Of a stretch of 63,297 bases of DNA, positions 54,550 to 63,297 are shown piece after piece. A program made the position numbers and the translations under genes. The number at the start of each line of letters is the position of its first letter. The first letter of the stretch is position 1. The notes below the pieces were generated by a model. The model did no database searches. It was given only the letters and a program-made list of their open reading frames with translations, and was not told where the DNA came from. The stretch is from Paenibacillus chitinolyticus NBRC 15660. GTDB lineage: Bacteria > Bacillota > Bacilli > Paenibacillales > NBRC-103111. The stretch lies in assembly GCF_000739915.1 (NCBI RefSeq), contig NZ_BBJT01000020.1, forward strand, positions 1 to 63,297, given 5' to 3'.

Positions 54550-54655
54550 AGAGGAGCCGCCGAAAGTGTACGCGAGTCTCCGTACAGAATGGCTCCGCCG
54601 AGCAGGGAGCGTTCACTCGCTCGGGCCCCGCTTGGAAGCGTTCACCCCCGAGTCC
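54550..54655. other. GC-rich non-coding element with repeated loop motif
   Basis: Between converging abrB and rsmI. A hairpin GGAGCC/GGCTCC (54553-54558 with 54591-54596) has an inner GTACG/CGTAC stem. Next to it CCGAGC/GCTCGG (54598-54603 with 54619-54624) and CTCGGG/CCCGAG (54620-54625 with 54647-54652) share bases and cannot form together. Each loop contains the same nine bases, AGCGTTCAC (54608-54616 and 54637-54645). No gene or known RNA is recognised. Confidence 0.4.
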
Positions 54656-54724
54656 GCCCGGCGATTCCGGAGCCTCTGCAATCATACCCGCAAGTCTCAA
54701 CATAATTTCACTTGGACCGGCAGC

Positions 54725-55801
54725 TTAATTCTGAAGCAGCTCGTTGTAGACGTCCCGCTTCGGCAGCCCCCGGTCGGAAGCGGTCTTTTTGATCGCTTCC
54801 TTCTTGCTCAGCCCCTGTTCCATGTAATGGGCGGCATGCGCCTCCAGTGAAAGCTCCTTCCACCAGGCGGCTTCCGCCTCCGCCGTTTCGGCTGCGCTTC
54901 GTCCCTCCACGAGGACGACGTACTCGCCCTGCGGCGGATGCTCGCCGAGATGGGCCAGCGCCCCGCTGATCCGGCCGCGCCCGAATTCCTCATAGCGCTT
55001 CGTCAATTCGCGCGCCAGGCAGATCTCCCGATCCCCCCATGATTCGAGCATCTGCTCGAGCGTACGGACAACCCTATGGGGGGATTCGTAGAACAGCAGC
55101 GTGCCCTGCGCAGGCGCCAGCCTCGCCAACTCCCGCTGCTGATCTTTCTTATCGCGCGGCAGGAACCCGATGAAGGTAAATTCATCGGTAGGCAGCCCTG
55201 AGGCGATAAGGGCCGACAAGGCCGCGTTCGCTCCCGGGATCGGCACAACCGTAACCCCGGCTTCAATTGCCAGCCGGACAAGATCGTGCCCGGGATCGGA
55301 GATGGCCGGCAGCCCCGCATCGCTGACGAGCGCGATGGTCTGCCCCTCGCTCATGAGCCGGACCAGCTCCGGGCCGCTCGCCTGCTTGTTGTGCTCGTGA
55401 TAGCTGACGAGTCTCCCGGAAATGTCGAAGTGAGTCAGCAGCTTGCGAGTCTGGCGTGTATCCTCGGCGGCGATAAGGTCCGCTTCCTTCAAGATACGGA
55501 CAGCCCGGTAGGTCATGTCTTCGAGATTGCCGATCGGAGTGCCGACCAGATAAAGCATCCCCGTGCCGGCCGACTTTTCCGTTTTACGGCTGCGGACTCT
55601 GCTTTGAACCTGTTCGGGCGTCGGCGAGATAACGTCATGGCCGTAGGTACCTTTTTGGAGCTCATCAGCACCGGCCTGTCTTTCCATGTTCGGTGAATCT
55701 TCCACTTCTAACGCCGCTGTATCCGACGCATCTCCCTCCTTCCCGGTTATGCGCTGATCGTCTTTCTTCATTATATAGCTTCGCTGTATGTTAAAATTCA
55801 T
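54725..55801 (-). CDS. rsmI: 16S rRNA 2'-O-ribose C1402 methyltransferase RsmI
   Basis: SAM-dependent methyltransferase acting on C1402 of 16S rRNA. The catalytic domain starts near residue 81 (MLYLVGTPIGNLEDMTYRAV) and contains EDTRQTRKLL, SDAGLPAISDPG and IPGANAALSALIASGL. The first 80 residues are a polar, probably disordered extension absent from most RsmI proteins. The ATG at 55801 is supported by AGAGGA at nine bases, within the end of the preceding gene. Confidence 0.95.
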   Translation of the reverse strand: MNFNIQRSYIMKKDDQRITGKEGDASDTAALEVEDSPNMERQAGADELQKGTYGHDVISPTPEQVQSRVRSRKTEKSAGTGMLYLVGTPIGNLEDMTYRAVRILKEADLIAAEDTRQTRKLLTHFDISGRLVSYHEHNKQASGPELVRLMSEGQTIALVSDAGLPAISDPGHDLVRLAIEAGVTVVPIPGANAALSALIASGLPTDEFTFIGFLPRDKKDQQRELARLAPAQGTLLFYESPHRVVRTLEQMLESWGDREICLARELTKRYEEFGRGRISGALAHLGEHPPQGEYVVLVEGRSAAETAEAEAAWWKELSLEAHAAHYMEQGLSKKEAIKKTASDRGLPKRDVYNELLQN

Positions 55802-55807
55802 GCCGAA

Positions 55808-56605
55808 TTATCCTCTGTTTCTTTCGTTTTCCGGGCTCTTTTGCCCGCCTGCTTCCAGTTCACTCTTCTCCCCGTAGAATACGGCATGAAGTTCGCCGCA
55901 GTACCGTCCGCCCTCCTCATGCACGAAGAGCGGCGGAAGAGTTCGCATATCCGCTTTACCGTCACGGATGCCTTCGATCAGTACCATCATCGCCTCTTCC
56001 CCCTGCCGCGGGTGAACGAAACGGACTCTTTTGGGCTCGACGCGATACTGTCTCATTAACGTGCAGATATCAACCAGCCGGTTCGGCCGGTGTACCATGG
56101 CCATCTTGCCCCCGGTTTTCAGCAGTTTAGCGGAAGAGGCTACCACGTCCTCTAAGGTACAGAATAGCTCGTGTCTTGCGGCCGCCACATGCTCGTTGCG
56201 GTTTTGTTCACCCGCAGGAACCGGCAGATAGGGCGGGTTGACCGTCACCAGATCATACCCGGAAGCTCCCAGTGTCCGGTGAATCTGCTTGAGATCGGCA
56301 TGCACCATGTGAAGCCTATCCTGCAAACCGTTCAGCTCGATATTGCGTTTCCCCATACCTGCCAAGCGCTCCTGGATTTCAACGCCCCAGATCTCGGCTG
56401 CGGGTGTCCTTGTAGACAACAGAAGGGGAATAACTCCGTTGCCCGAGCACAGATCCACAATTTTGCCCCGTGGAGGCACCGTGCAGAACCTCGCCAATAA
56501 AACCGCATCCAAAGAAAAGGCAAATACCTCTTCGCTTTGAATGATTTTCAAATCATGCGTCAGCAGATCGTCGATCCGCTCCGTTTCATGCAGTGCAACC
56601 TGCAA
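55808..56605 (-). CDS. tRNA1(Val) adenine-37 N6-methyltransferase-like (YabB)
   Basis: A 265-residue class I SAM methyltransferase. The SAM motif is DLCSGNGVIPLLL near residue 50 and the N6-adenine catalytic motif is NPPYLPV near residue 127. It belongs to the TrmN6/YfiC group, whose known substrate is tRNA-Val in E. coli; the target here is inferred. TTG start seven bases after AGGAGG. In B. subtilis yazA lies between this gene and rsmI; here they are six bases apart. Confidence 0.9.
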   Translation of the reverse strand: MQVALHETERIDDLLTHDLKIIQSEEVFAFSLDAVLLARFCTVPPRGKIVDLCSGNGVIPLLLSTRTPAAEIWGVEIQERLAGMGKRNIELNGLQDRLHMVHADLKQIHRTLGASGYDLVTVNPPYLPVPAGEQNRNEHVAAARHELFCTLEDVVASSAKLLKTGGKMAMVHRPNRLVDICTLMRQYRVEPKRVRFVHPRQGEEAMMVLIEGIRDGKADMRTLPPLFVHEEGGRYCGELHAVFYGEKSELEAGGQKSPENERNRG

Positions 56606-56644
56606 GGGGATTCCTCCTTTATTTTAACCGGAATTCTCATATGG

Positions 56645-56680
56645 AAAAAACCGTAGAGAAAAGTTCCCTACGGCTTACGT
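56645..56680 (-). terminator. Terminator after yabA
   Basis: CCGTAG and CTACGG arms around an 11-base loop are followed by TTTTTT on the minus strand. The methyltransferase-rsmI pair may therefore need another promoter. Confidence 0.75.
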
Positions 56681-57018
56681 TATTTATTTAAGAAAGACAG
56701 GCAGAACAAACAGTCTCCTTCCGTCCGCAGGTGTCCGTAATAGACATTGCAGATATGGAAGCCTTCATAATACAGCCGGGCCAGGTTGTCGTATCCCTCG
56801 CCGATGACAGGCTCAATGCCTTTCTCCGGTTCGGAATCCGTCTCCTCGGCATCCCCCTGCTTCAGCAATTTGCGAAGCTGTTGATTTTCCATCATCAGCC
56901 GTTGGTTATCCTCAAGCAAAGAAATGATGGTTTTCTTCAAATCGCCAAGCTCCTCATATGCTTTTCCGATCTGCTCTTCCAAACCGTCGATTTGCGCAAA
57001 CATTTCATGTTTCTCCAC
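56680..57018 (-). CDS. yabA: Replication initiation control protein YabA
   Basis: Bridges DnaA and the DnaN clamp to limit re-initiation. The 112-residue protein has an N-terminal coiled coil (about residues 5-55) and a C-terminal zinc cluster, HICNVYYGHLR followed by CLFC. GTG start after AGGTGAG. It follows ricT and precedes the methyltransferase gene, the conserved order. Confidence 0.95.
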   Translation of the reverse strand: MEKHEMFAQIDGLEEQIGKAYEELGDLKKTIISLLEDNQRLMMENQQLRKLLKQGDAEETDSEPEKGIEPVIGEGYDNLARLYYEGFHICNVYYGHLRTEGDCLFCLSFLNK

Positions 57019-57054
57019 TGTCTCACCTCAAGTAACGCTTCCTGCATCCGTTAA

Positions 57055-57858
57055 CTAATCTTGCTCCGCTACATCGTCAAAAGGAAGATCCATTATTTTG
57101 CCGATATCATACAGCTGAACCTTGCAAGTTTTTTCGTTCATGTTCAGTGAAAGCACTTTGCCGTTGCCAAGTGAGGTAATCACATAAGTTCCTACGGAAG
57201 GCACGCTGTCTTTGGCGCTTTCGTAGTTGTCATGCTCGAACTTCAAGCAGCACATAAGCCGGCCGCACAATCCGGAAATTTTGGTCGGATTCAGGGACAG
57301 GTTCTGGTCCTTGGCCATCTTGATCGACACCGGCTCGAAATCCCCCAAGAATGAAGAACAGCATAAGATTCGGCCGCACGGTCCGATACCGCCCAGCATT
57401 TTGGCTTCATCCCGTACCCCGATCTGACGAAGTTCGATACGCGTTCTGAAAATGCTCGCCAGGTCCTTAACCAGCTCCCGGAAGTCAACCCTTCCCTCAG
57501 CCGTAAAATAAAAAATAATTTTATTCCGGTCAAATGTATATTCCACGTCCACCAGCTTCATTTTGAGCTGATGATCCTTGATTTTATTCAAACAAATCCC
57601 GAAAGCATCTTTGGCCGCTTTCTTGTTCTCTTCAACAAGCTGGGCATCGGTCGGATTCGCAATCCGGATGACTTTCTTGAGCGGAAGGACCACATCGTTC
57701 TCTTGAACGGTTTTCTTTCCGATGACCACTCTACCATATTCGATGCCTCTGGCGGTCTCAACGATTACGGCATTCTCTTGTTCCACAGGAAGGTCAATGG
57801 GATCAAAATAATACACCTTGCCCGCCTTCTTAAAGCGGACACCTACGACGGAATACAT
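57055..57858 (-). CDS. ricT: RicT (YaaT), PSP1-domain protein
   Basis: Component of the RicA-RicF-RicT iron-sulfur complex that promotes RNase Y processing and Spo0A phosphorylation in B. subtilis. The 267-residue protein has the PSP1 domain across residues 60-210, with the cysteine motifs PCGRILCCSSFL and LCGRLMCCLKFE. It starts two bases before the holB stop. Confidence 0.95.
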   Translation of the reverse strand: MYSVVGVRFKKAGKVYYFDPIDLPVEQENAVIVETARGIEYGRVVIGKKTVQENDVVLPLKKVIRIANPTDAQLVEENKKAAKDAFGICLNKIKDHQLKMKLVDVEYTFDRNKIIFYFTAEGRVDFRELVKDLASIFRTRIELRQIGVRDEAKMLGGIGPCGRILCCSSFLGDFEPVSIKMAKDQNLSLNPTKISGLCGRLMCCLKFEHDNYESAKDSVPSVGTYVITSLGNGKVLSLNMNEKTCKVQLYDIGKIMDLPFDDVAEQD

Positions 57859-57859
57859 G

Positions 57860-58837
57860 TTACACCCCCTGTATGTCCACTAGCATTTTCTCGACAACCA
57901 GTTGTGGATTGGCATTAAAACGCAGCCGTTTTTGAAGTTCAACCGCCCGGGCGAGCAAACGCACCCATTCCCCGGTCTCCCTCTTAAACGACAGTGGCCC
58001 CATCCAGTCCATCTGGTCGATATATACGAAATTTTCCTTGCGACCGATTCGCAGGGAAACCATGTCTTTCAACCATAAAATCATGAGATCGAAAAGCAGA
58101 GCCGTATGATCGGCCAGCCCGGCTTTGATCCACTTCTGCTGCAGCGTAACAAAGGAAGACGGGTAGCGTGTCAGCGTTTCCCTCAACAATTGTATCATTG
58201 TGCTGCGGATTTCGGCAAACCCATTTGTCTGAATCATTTCTTTGGCCGCTTGTATGCCCGCCGTCAAATGAATGGCAGGCTGCACCAGGGCAGCAGGGTG
58301 GCCTTCTTCCAGCAGTACTCTCGCCATCTCGGCCCGAGGCATAGGTGTGAAAGAAATCCATTGAGACCGCGACTGAATAGTCGGCAGCAGAGCATGTCCA
58401 TTCTCGGTAACGAGTACCGCAACCACTTTCGAGTTCGGCTCTTCCAAAAACTTAAGCAGGCTGTTGGCAGCCTGGACAGTCATTTTCTCCGCTTGATTCA
58501 GAATATAAATCTTCGTGCCGGAACCTGCGGAGCGGTAGGCAAACTGCTTCTGCAGCTCGCGAATCTGGTCGATCTTGATGGAAGCCCCATCGGGCTCAAT
58601 TTGGTAAAGATCCGGATGGTTGCCATGCTCGACCTTCCTGCATTCCAGACATTCCCCGCAGGCGTCATCCTTGAGGTTCGTGCAGTAGATGGCTTTCGCA
58701 AGCATACGGGCTGTCTGCTTCCTCCCCGTACCTACCGGACCGCTAAATATATAAGCATGCGATATTCTATCCTGCCGCAAGCCGCTTTGCAATATGCGCT
58801 TGGCCGTTTCCTGGCCTGGGATCGTTTGAAAAGACAT
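57860..58837 (-). CDS. holB: DNA polymerase III delta-prime subunit
   Basis: Clamp-loader subunit. The 325-residue protein has a degenerate Walker A (SGPVGTGRKQTA), a zinc module CTNLKDDACGECLECRKVEHG and the sensor segment AANSLLKFLEEPNS. ATG 58837 is nine bases after GGAG; the GTG at 58852 would include that site. It lies between yaaR and ricT. Confidence 0.95.
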   Translation of the reverse strand: MSFQTIPGQETAKRILQSGLRQDRISHAYIFSGPVGTGRKQTARMLAKAIYCTNLKDDACGECLECRKVEHGNHPDLYQIEPDGASIKIDQIRELQKQFAYRSAGSGTKIYILNQAEKMTVQAANSLLKFLEEPNSKVVAVLVTENGHALLPTIQSRSQWISFTPMPRAEMARVLLEEGHPAALVQPAIHLTAGIQAAKEMIQTNGFAEIRSTMIQLLRETLTRYPSSFVTLQQKWIKAGLADHTALLFDLMILWLKDMVSLRIGRKENFVYIDQMDWMGPLSFKRETGEWVRLLARAVELQKRLRFNANPQLVVEKMLVDIQGV

Positions 58838-58857
58838 TTGTATATTCTCCACTGTCT

Positions 58858-59304
58858 TTAAAATAAAAAGTGGATCAGCATGCCTCGTATCTCGCCTATT
58901 CGCTGCAAAATCTCCAGCCGTCCCTGCTCGGTTTCAAGCAAATCGTCCGCCATGCTGAGCAGAGCGCCGTCTACTTCCTCCAGCAGCTTGTACCTCTTCG
59001 TCCGGCCTCTCCTGTCCCATCCGCGAGTTTCGCGCAAGCCGACGCCCTGACGGGCCGTCTCCTCCAGAAACTGCTTGATCAGCAGCTTGTACTGCCGGAG
59101 TTCCCGCAGCTTCATGGATCTGGAAAGACGGTCACCCTGGAGCCCGATCTGCTGAAGCATCCGGTTAAGCTGCTCCGTGGTGACCTTCTCGTCATGCTTG
59201 AGCATAAAGGCGGAAAAGTCTTTGGGAGGCGATTGAAGAGTCGGCGCCGTTTCCGGAACCTTTACGTTTTTACCGATCGGCTGCCACCCCGGGTTGATTT
59301 TCAA
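58858..59304 (-). CDS. YaaR family protein
   Basis: A 148-residue, mostly helical, basic protein of the YaaR (DUF327) family; its function is unknown. The conserved part covers residues 30-140 (FSAFMLKHDE, YKLLIKQFLEETARQGVGLRETRGWD). TTG start eight bases after GGGGAG. It always lies between darA and holB in this block. Confidence 0.92.
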   Translation of the reverse strand: MKINPGWQPIGKNVKVPETAPTLQSPPKDFSAFMLKHDEKVTTEQLNRMLQQIGLQGDRLSRSMKLRELRQYKLLIKQFLEETARQGVGLRETRGWDRRGRTKRYKLLEEVDGALLSMADDLLETEQGRLEILQRIGEIRGMLIHFLF

Positions 59305-59362
59305 GCTTCATGCTCCCCTTTTGTTGCGTATTGGCGGGTTCCGCCGGTCGGTCCCTGCCGAT

Positions 59363-60377
<1,015 letters not shown>

Positions 60378-60423
60378 ATTACCCTCCTAAAAATAAAAAC
60401 GAAACCAACCTTCCGGCCGGAAG

Positions 60424-61947
60424 TTATTCTATGTTGCTGTTACAGGTATCCTCCGGAGTGTCCGTCAGTACCCTCAGTCTGCCTTTCGCCGCCTCCCGGC
60501 TTCCGTGAAATCTCGCTCCCGATTCGGCCAGCCGCTTAAGCTCTGCCGCCGTATCCTCTTGAATAAGCTCTCCAGGATACAGCAAAGGAATTCCGGGCGG
60601 ATAAGGGATCACCATTTCAGCGGATCTTTTTCCGGCGGAACTCTCAATCGGCATGACGCATACAGAGTCCTGTATGCTGTTCTTCACGTCTCGGGTAACG
60701 GGTATGTTCATGGGAACGGGTTTGGAAACGGAGTTAAGAAGAGGCTTATACATACTATTCGGGCTGATGCCCGGAAGTTCCTGCTTATTTGTCAAGTATT
60801 CCTTGGAAATGGCTTCACAGGCTCCCAAGGCTCTCTCCGCATCTTCAATTGTCGAAGCGGGCGTTAGAAGAAGCAGAACGGCTTTATCCGCGGCAAGCTC
60901 CACAAAACAACCGGCTTCTTCTAAAAACCCTTGCAGCTCGGAGCCGCTCAACGTCCCCGTCCCGTCATATATCGTCACTTTGAAAGGATCCATATGCTCG
61001 TACGCGGTTTGTGCCGAACGATGTTTCAACTGCCGGAAACCGTATATGTTCTCCAGACCGTCACGGAGTCTTTGAACGGCTTTCAACCCTTCTGCGACCA
61101 GCTTCTCCCCATGGAGGTGCATCTGCCTCCTGGCTAAGTCGAGAGAAGCCATGATCGGATAGGACGGGCTGGAGCTTTGCAGCATCGCAAGCAGCATCCG
61201 TATTCTCTCCCGGTCTATCCGGTCATGCCGGAGATGAAGCATCGCCCCCATCGTCATCGCCGTAAGCATCTTGTGGGTGGATTGGACCACGGCGTCGGCT
61301 CCGCATGCAAGCGCGGACTCCGGCAGCGCCGGATGAAAGCCGTAATGCGCCCCGTGGGCCTCATCCACCAGTAGCGGGAGGCCGTGCCGGTGCATCAGAT
61401 CGGCATAGGGGCGCAAATTCACTCCCATTCCGTAATAGTTCGGATTGGTCAGCAGCAGCCCCTTCGCCTCCGGATACCGGGAGAGCGCGTCTTCGACGTC
61501 GCTCAGCCTCACGGAGGCGGGTATACCGCTTTCCCCGTCGGTCTGCGGGGAAATAAACACCGCGTGCGCGCCAGCCAGCATCAATCCGTGAAGCACGGAT
61601 TTGTGGGCGTTGCGCTGCACGAGAAGAATGTCGCCGGGCCCGCACAGCGACATGATCATGGCCAGGTTGCCGGCCGTACTGCCGCCAACGAGAAAAAACG
61701 TCTCCTCCGCCCCGAAACAATCCGCCGCGAGCGCCTGCGCCTCGCGGATCGCCTCTTCGGGTTGGTGGAGATCGTCCAGGCCGCTGATCTCGGTATAGTC
61801 GAGCGCCATCAGCGGCCCAAAAAAAGGAGCGGCCTCACGGTCCGCTCCCCTGCCTGATTTATGACCGGGCACATGGAAACTGGCCGGTCTTCGTTCATAA
61901 TGCTCCCTCATTTTCTCGAAAAGGGGGGCGTTTTCGCGATTTGGCAT
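60424..61947 (-). CDS. Orn/Lys/Arg decarboxylase family PLP enzyme (YaaO-like)
   Basis: Fold type I PLP enzyme of 507 residues. The PLP lysine lies in VVQSTHKMLTAM near residue 220, preceded by VDEAHGAHYGFHP, and the N-terminus has FHVPGHKSGRG. The likely reaction is decarboxylation of a basic amino acid to a polyamine precursor, but the substrate cannot be read from the sequence. ATG 61947 is nine bases after AAAGGA. It lies between gin and tmk. Confidence 0.9.
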   Translation of the reverse strand: MPNRENAPLFEKMREHYERRPASFHVPGHKSGRGADREAAPFFGPLMALDYTEISGLDDLHQPEEAIREAQALAADCFGAEETFFLVGGSTAGNLAMIMSLCGPGDILLVQRNAHKSVLHGLMLAGAHAVFISPQTDGESGIPASVRLSDVEDALSRYPEAKGLLLTNPNYYGMGVNLRPYADLMHRHGLPLLVDEAHGAHYGFHPALPESALACGADAVVQSTHKMLTAMTMGAMLHLRHDRIDRERIRMLLAMLQSSSPSYPIMASLDLARRQMHLHGEKLVAEGLKAVQRLRDGLENIYGFRQLKHRSAQTAYEHMDPFKVTIYDGTGTLSGSELQGFLEEAGCFVELAADKAVLLLLTPASTIEDAERALGACEAISKEYLTNKQELPGISPNSMYKPLLNSVSKPVPMNIPVTRDVKNSIQDSVCVMPIESSAGKRSAEMVIPYPPGIPLLYPGELIQEDTAAELKRLAESGARFHGSREAAKGRLRVLTDTPEDTCNSNIE

Positions 61948-62058
61948 ATCCAAGCATCCTTTGAAATCTTATATTCATGAAGTAAATTAAGCATACCTGT
62001 CAGCCGTCCCGAAAATCAAGGCATTTTTCGCGTATTTACACACTTCCGCCGTCCGATA

Positions 62059-62244
62059 TCAAGCGTTTTGCTTATAAAAAATTTGCTTTAACTGCCGGAT
62101 AAAAAAAGAATATTTGACATCCATTACATCCGTACGCACAATTTCAGCCTCACAAGCATCGCAGATAAATTCCGAAGCAATCTGAATGCCTTCCTGCTTT
62201 TCTTCTCCGCACACGATACATTTCACCAGAACCGGGTCTTCCAT
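62059..62244 (-). CDS. csfB: Anti-sigma-G factor Gin (CsfB)
   Basis: Zinc-containing protein that inhibits sigma-G before engulfment is complete and, in B. subtilis, also sigma-E later. The 61-residue product has CIVC (9/12) and CDAC (28/31). ATG 62244 is eight bases after AGAGG; the GTG three codons earlier lies on that site. Its position upstream of the decarboxylase and tmk is that of csfB. A sigma-F/G promoter lies upstream. Confidence 0.92.
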   Translation of the reverse strand: MEDPVLVKCIVCGEEKQEGIQIASEFICDACEAEIVRTDVMDVKYSFFIRQLKQIFYKQNA

Positions 62245-62274
62245 ACGGATCACCTCTACTTTTTTTCCTATTAG

Positions 62275-62304
62275 CAGTATGTCCGGTTTACGATTCTTTT
62301 AGAC
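62275..62304 (-). promoter_or_regulatory. Sigma-F/sigma-G promoter of gin
   Basis: GTCTA (62304-62300) and CATACTG (62281-62275) are 18 bases apart on the minus strand. csfB is transcribed by sigma-F and sigma-G in B. subtilis. Confidence 0.6.
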
Positions 62305-62514
62305 GCAAAAGAAAGGTTTCAAGCACGTTACGGCGACTCCTCCCCACGTCTGTATGGGATTTGACACATTTGCCTGTGTGCAAAGCTCTCATTGCAGCAA
62401 GCTTTCTCGCCTTTAATCTTTAAAAAACCTGGTCTAAAATCCGATATAGATAGAGTACCCTACTTATGAGATACTGACTAGAACAACAGATGTTTTAAAC
62501 GGAGGATTTCCAAT

Positions 62515-63030
62515 TTGAAAAAAAACACTTCCAGCGATGCGATCATCTACACGTACACCCTTCTTCGACGAATTCCGCATCATCTCCTGCTGCTCGGCGT
62601 TTATTACGCATTTGCTGCGGTATGGGCGGTTAAGGCCTTGCTGACAGGCAGCCTGCTCTCCTTGTGTCTCGGCTATATTTTCGTTCAACTTCTTCATATG
62701 CTGGCAATTCGCGGATATCTTCATTTTGTCAGAAAAACAGAGTCTCAAGGCTGGTCTTTCCGGTTTGCTCATCTTTGGACAGGCTATATTCCCGCGCAGT
62801 ATGTGATGCTTCGGTCATTCGTCCGTCTTCACCTGCACCTGCTGATCTCGGGCTTCGCCGGTATATTGCTTCTGTATCCTTGGTTCAGCGCCGCAGCCAT
62901 ATCCAATATCTTATTTGTGCATTTGTGGATTTTAGGCGGGCGGTTTTATATGTTTTTGATGTTCCGAAAACAATATCAGGTCGGCTGGCTGCGCCTCCGT
63001 GTTAATGAAACTTCGTGTTACAAACAGTAA
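62515..63030 (+). CDS. Uncharacterised membrane protein
   Basis: A 171-residue, histidine- and leucine-rich protein with four likely membrane segments (about residues 22-40, 44-62, 105-125 and 128-148) and a short basic tail. I do not recognise the family. A TTG start lies nine bases after GGAGG. It is transcribed away from gin, in place of xpaC/yaaN of B. subtilis. No good promoter was found in the preceding 150 bases, although a TTGACA is present at about 62363. Confidence 0.75.
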   Translation: MKKNTSSDAIIYTYTLLRRIPHHLLLLGVYYAFAAVWAVKALLTGSLLSLCLGYIFVQLLHMLAIRGYLHFVRKTESQGWSFRFAHLWTGYIPAQYVMLRSFVRLHLHLLISGFAGILLLYPWFSAAAISNILFVHLWILGGRFYMFLMFRKQYQVGWLRLRVNETSCYKQ

Positions 63031-63182
63031 ATCGTGCCTGCAGACTTAACATTCCTGGAAATGAAATTGGTAAAAATGCATCTCAAAAATGGAAATTGTA
63101 AATTATAGAAATGGAAAAAAATAAGGCGGACGACTTTCGTCTTGCGACATCACACCCGGTCGGGAACTGCACGGCAACAAAG

Positions 63183-63221
63183 AAGATCGGATCAGAGGTT
63201 CTATCCTTGGCCGATCTTTTT
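63183..63221 (+). terminator. Terminator after the membrane protein gene
   Basis: AAGATCGG and CCGATCTT arms around a 20-base loop continue into TTTTT on the plus strand. Confidence 0.8.
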
Positions 63222-63250
63222 CCCGTACTATCTTAAATTTATCTTTAAAC

Positions 63251-63293
63251 AACAAAAAACCTTTTCGAACTGTCATTCGAAAAGGTTTTATTT
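63251..63293 (-). terminator. Terminator of a gene beyond the right edge
   Basis: A 13-bp stem (AAACCTTTTCGAA with TTCGAAAAGGTTT) is followed on the minus strand by TTTTTTGTTG, the stronger direction, and by TTTATTT on the plus strand. It probably ends a minus-strand transcript that enters from outside the window. Confidence 0.75.
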
Positions 63294-63297
63294 GTGC

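Noticed and set aside
54470-54703. 77-codon minus-strand frame in the abrB-rsmI gap
   Set aside because: It coincides with strong stem structures, has no ribosome binding site and shows no recognisable protein features.

Overview
The window is a chromosomal block from a spore-forming Firmicute, most likely Paenibacillus or a close relative. This is inferred from gene order, mixed ATG/GTG/TTG starts behind strong AGGAGG-type ribosome binding sites, moderately high GC, and a dense set of sporulation genes (spoIIE, two spoVT, spoVG, yabG, yabP, yabQ, sspF, fin, gin). Read on the minus strand it follows the origin-proximal order of Bacillus subtilis from csfB/gin to lysS. No rRNA, tRNA, insertion sequence, prophage or CRISPR array was found.

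Layout, in the direction of transcription (right to left). 62.3-54.7 kb: gin, a PLP decarboxylase, tmk, darA, yaaR, holB, ricT, yabA, a tRNA methyltransferase and rsmI. 54.7-49.7 kb: an AbrB gene on the plus strand, a structured non-coding stretch, an HD phosphohydrolase, tatD and a plus-strand EcsAB-type ABC exporter. 49.5-41.2 kb: a c-di-AMP riboswitch in front of a 3D/G5 cell-wall protein, then rnmV, rsmA, yabG, veg, sspF, ispE, purR, ridA and spoVG. 41.1-29.3 kb: glmU, rplY, pth, fin, mfd, prsA, two spoVT copies and a SpoVB-like flippase. 29.2-16.1 kb: yabN/mazG, hup, rqcP, yabP-yabQ, divIC, an S1 protein, spoIIE, a VWA protein, a Ser/Thr kinase, tilS, hpt and ftsH. 15.9-8.8 kb: nadA-nadB-nadC-coaX-hslO-foldase, then cysK. 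8.5-0.1 kb: the folate operon pabB-pabA-pabC-folP-folB-folK, a small HTH gene, dusB, greA and lysS.

Several groups work together. The nad-coaX run links NAD and CoA synthesis. The pab-fol run is a nearly complete dihydropteroate branch. Many genes belong to the sporulation programme, and promoter-like sequences fit that: a 21-bp-spaced Spo0A-type promoter at spoIIE, Spo0A boxes at abrB, a sigma-H site at spoVG, sigma-F/G sites at fin, gin and sspF, and a sigma-K site at yabG. Two c-di-AMP elements are present: the receptor gene darA and the riboswitch before the cell-wall gene. Compared with B. subtilis, metG/metS, prs, xpaC, yaaN, yazA and the tRNAs near spoIIE are absent here, while nadABC, ecsAB, the HD protein and a second spoVT are added. 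The least explained sequences are the non-coding stretches at 54.4-54.7 kb and 24.85-25.03 kb.
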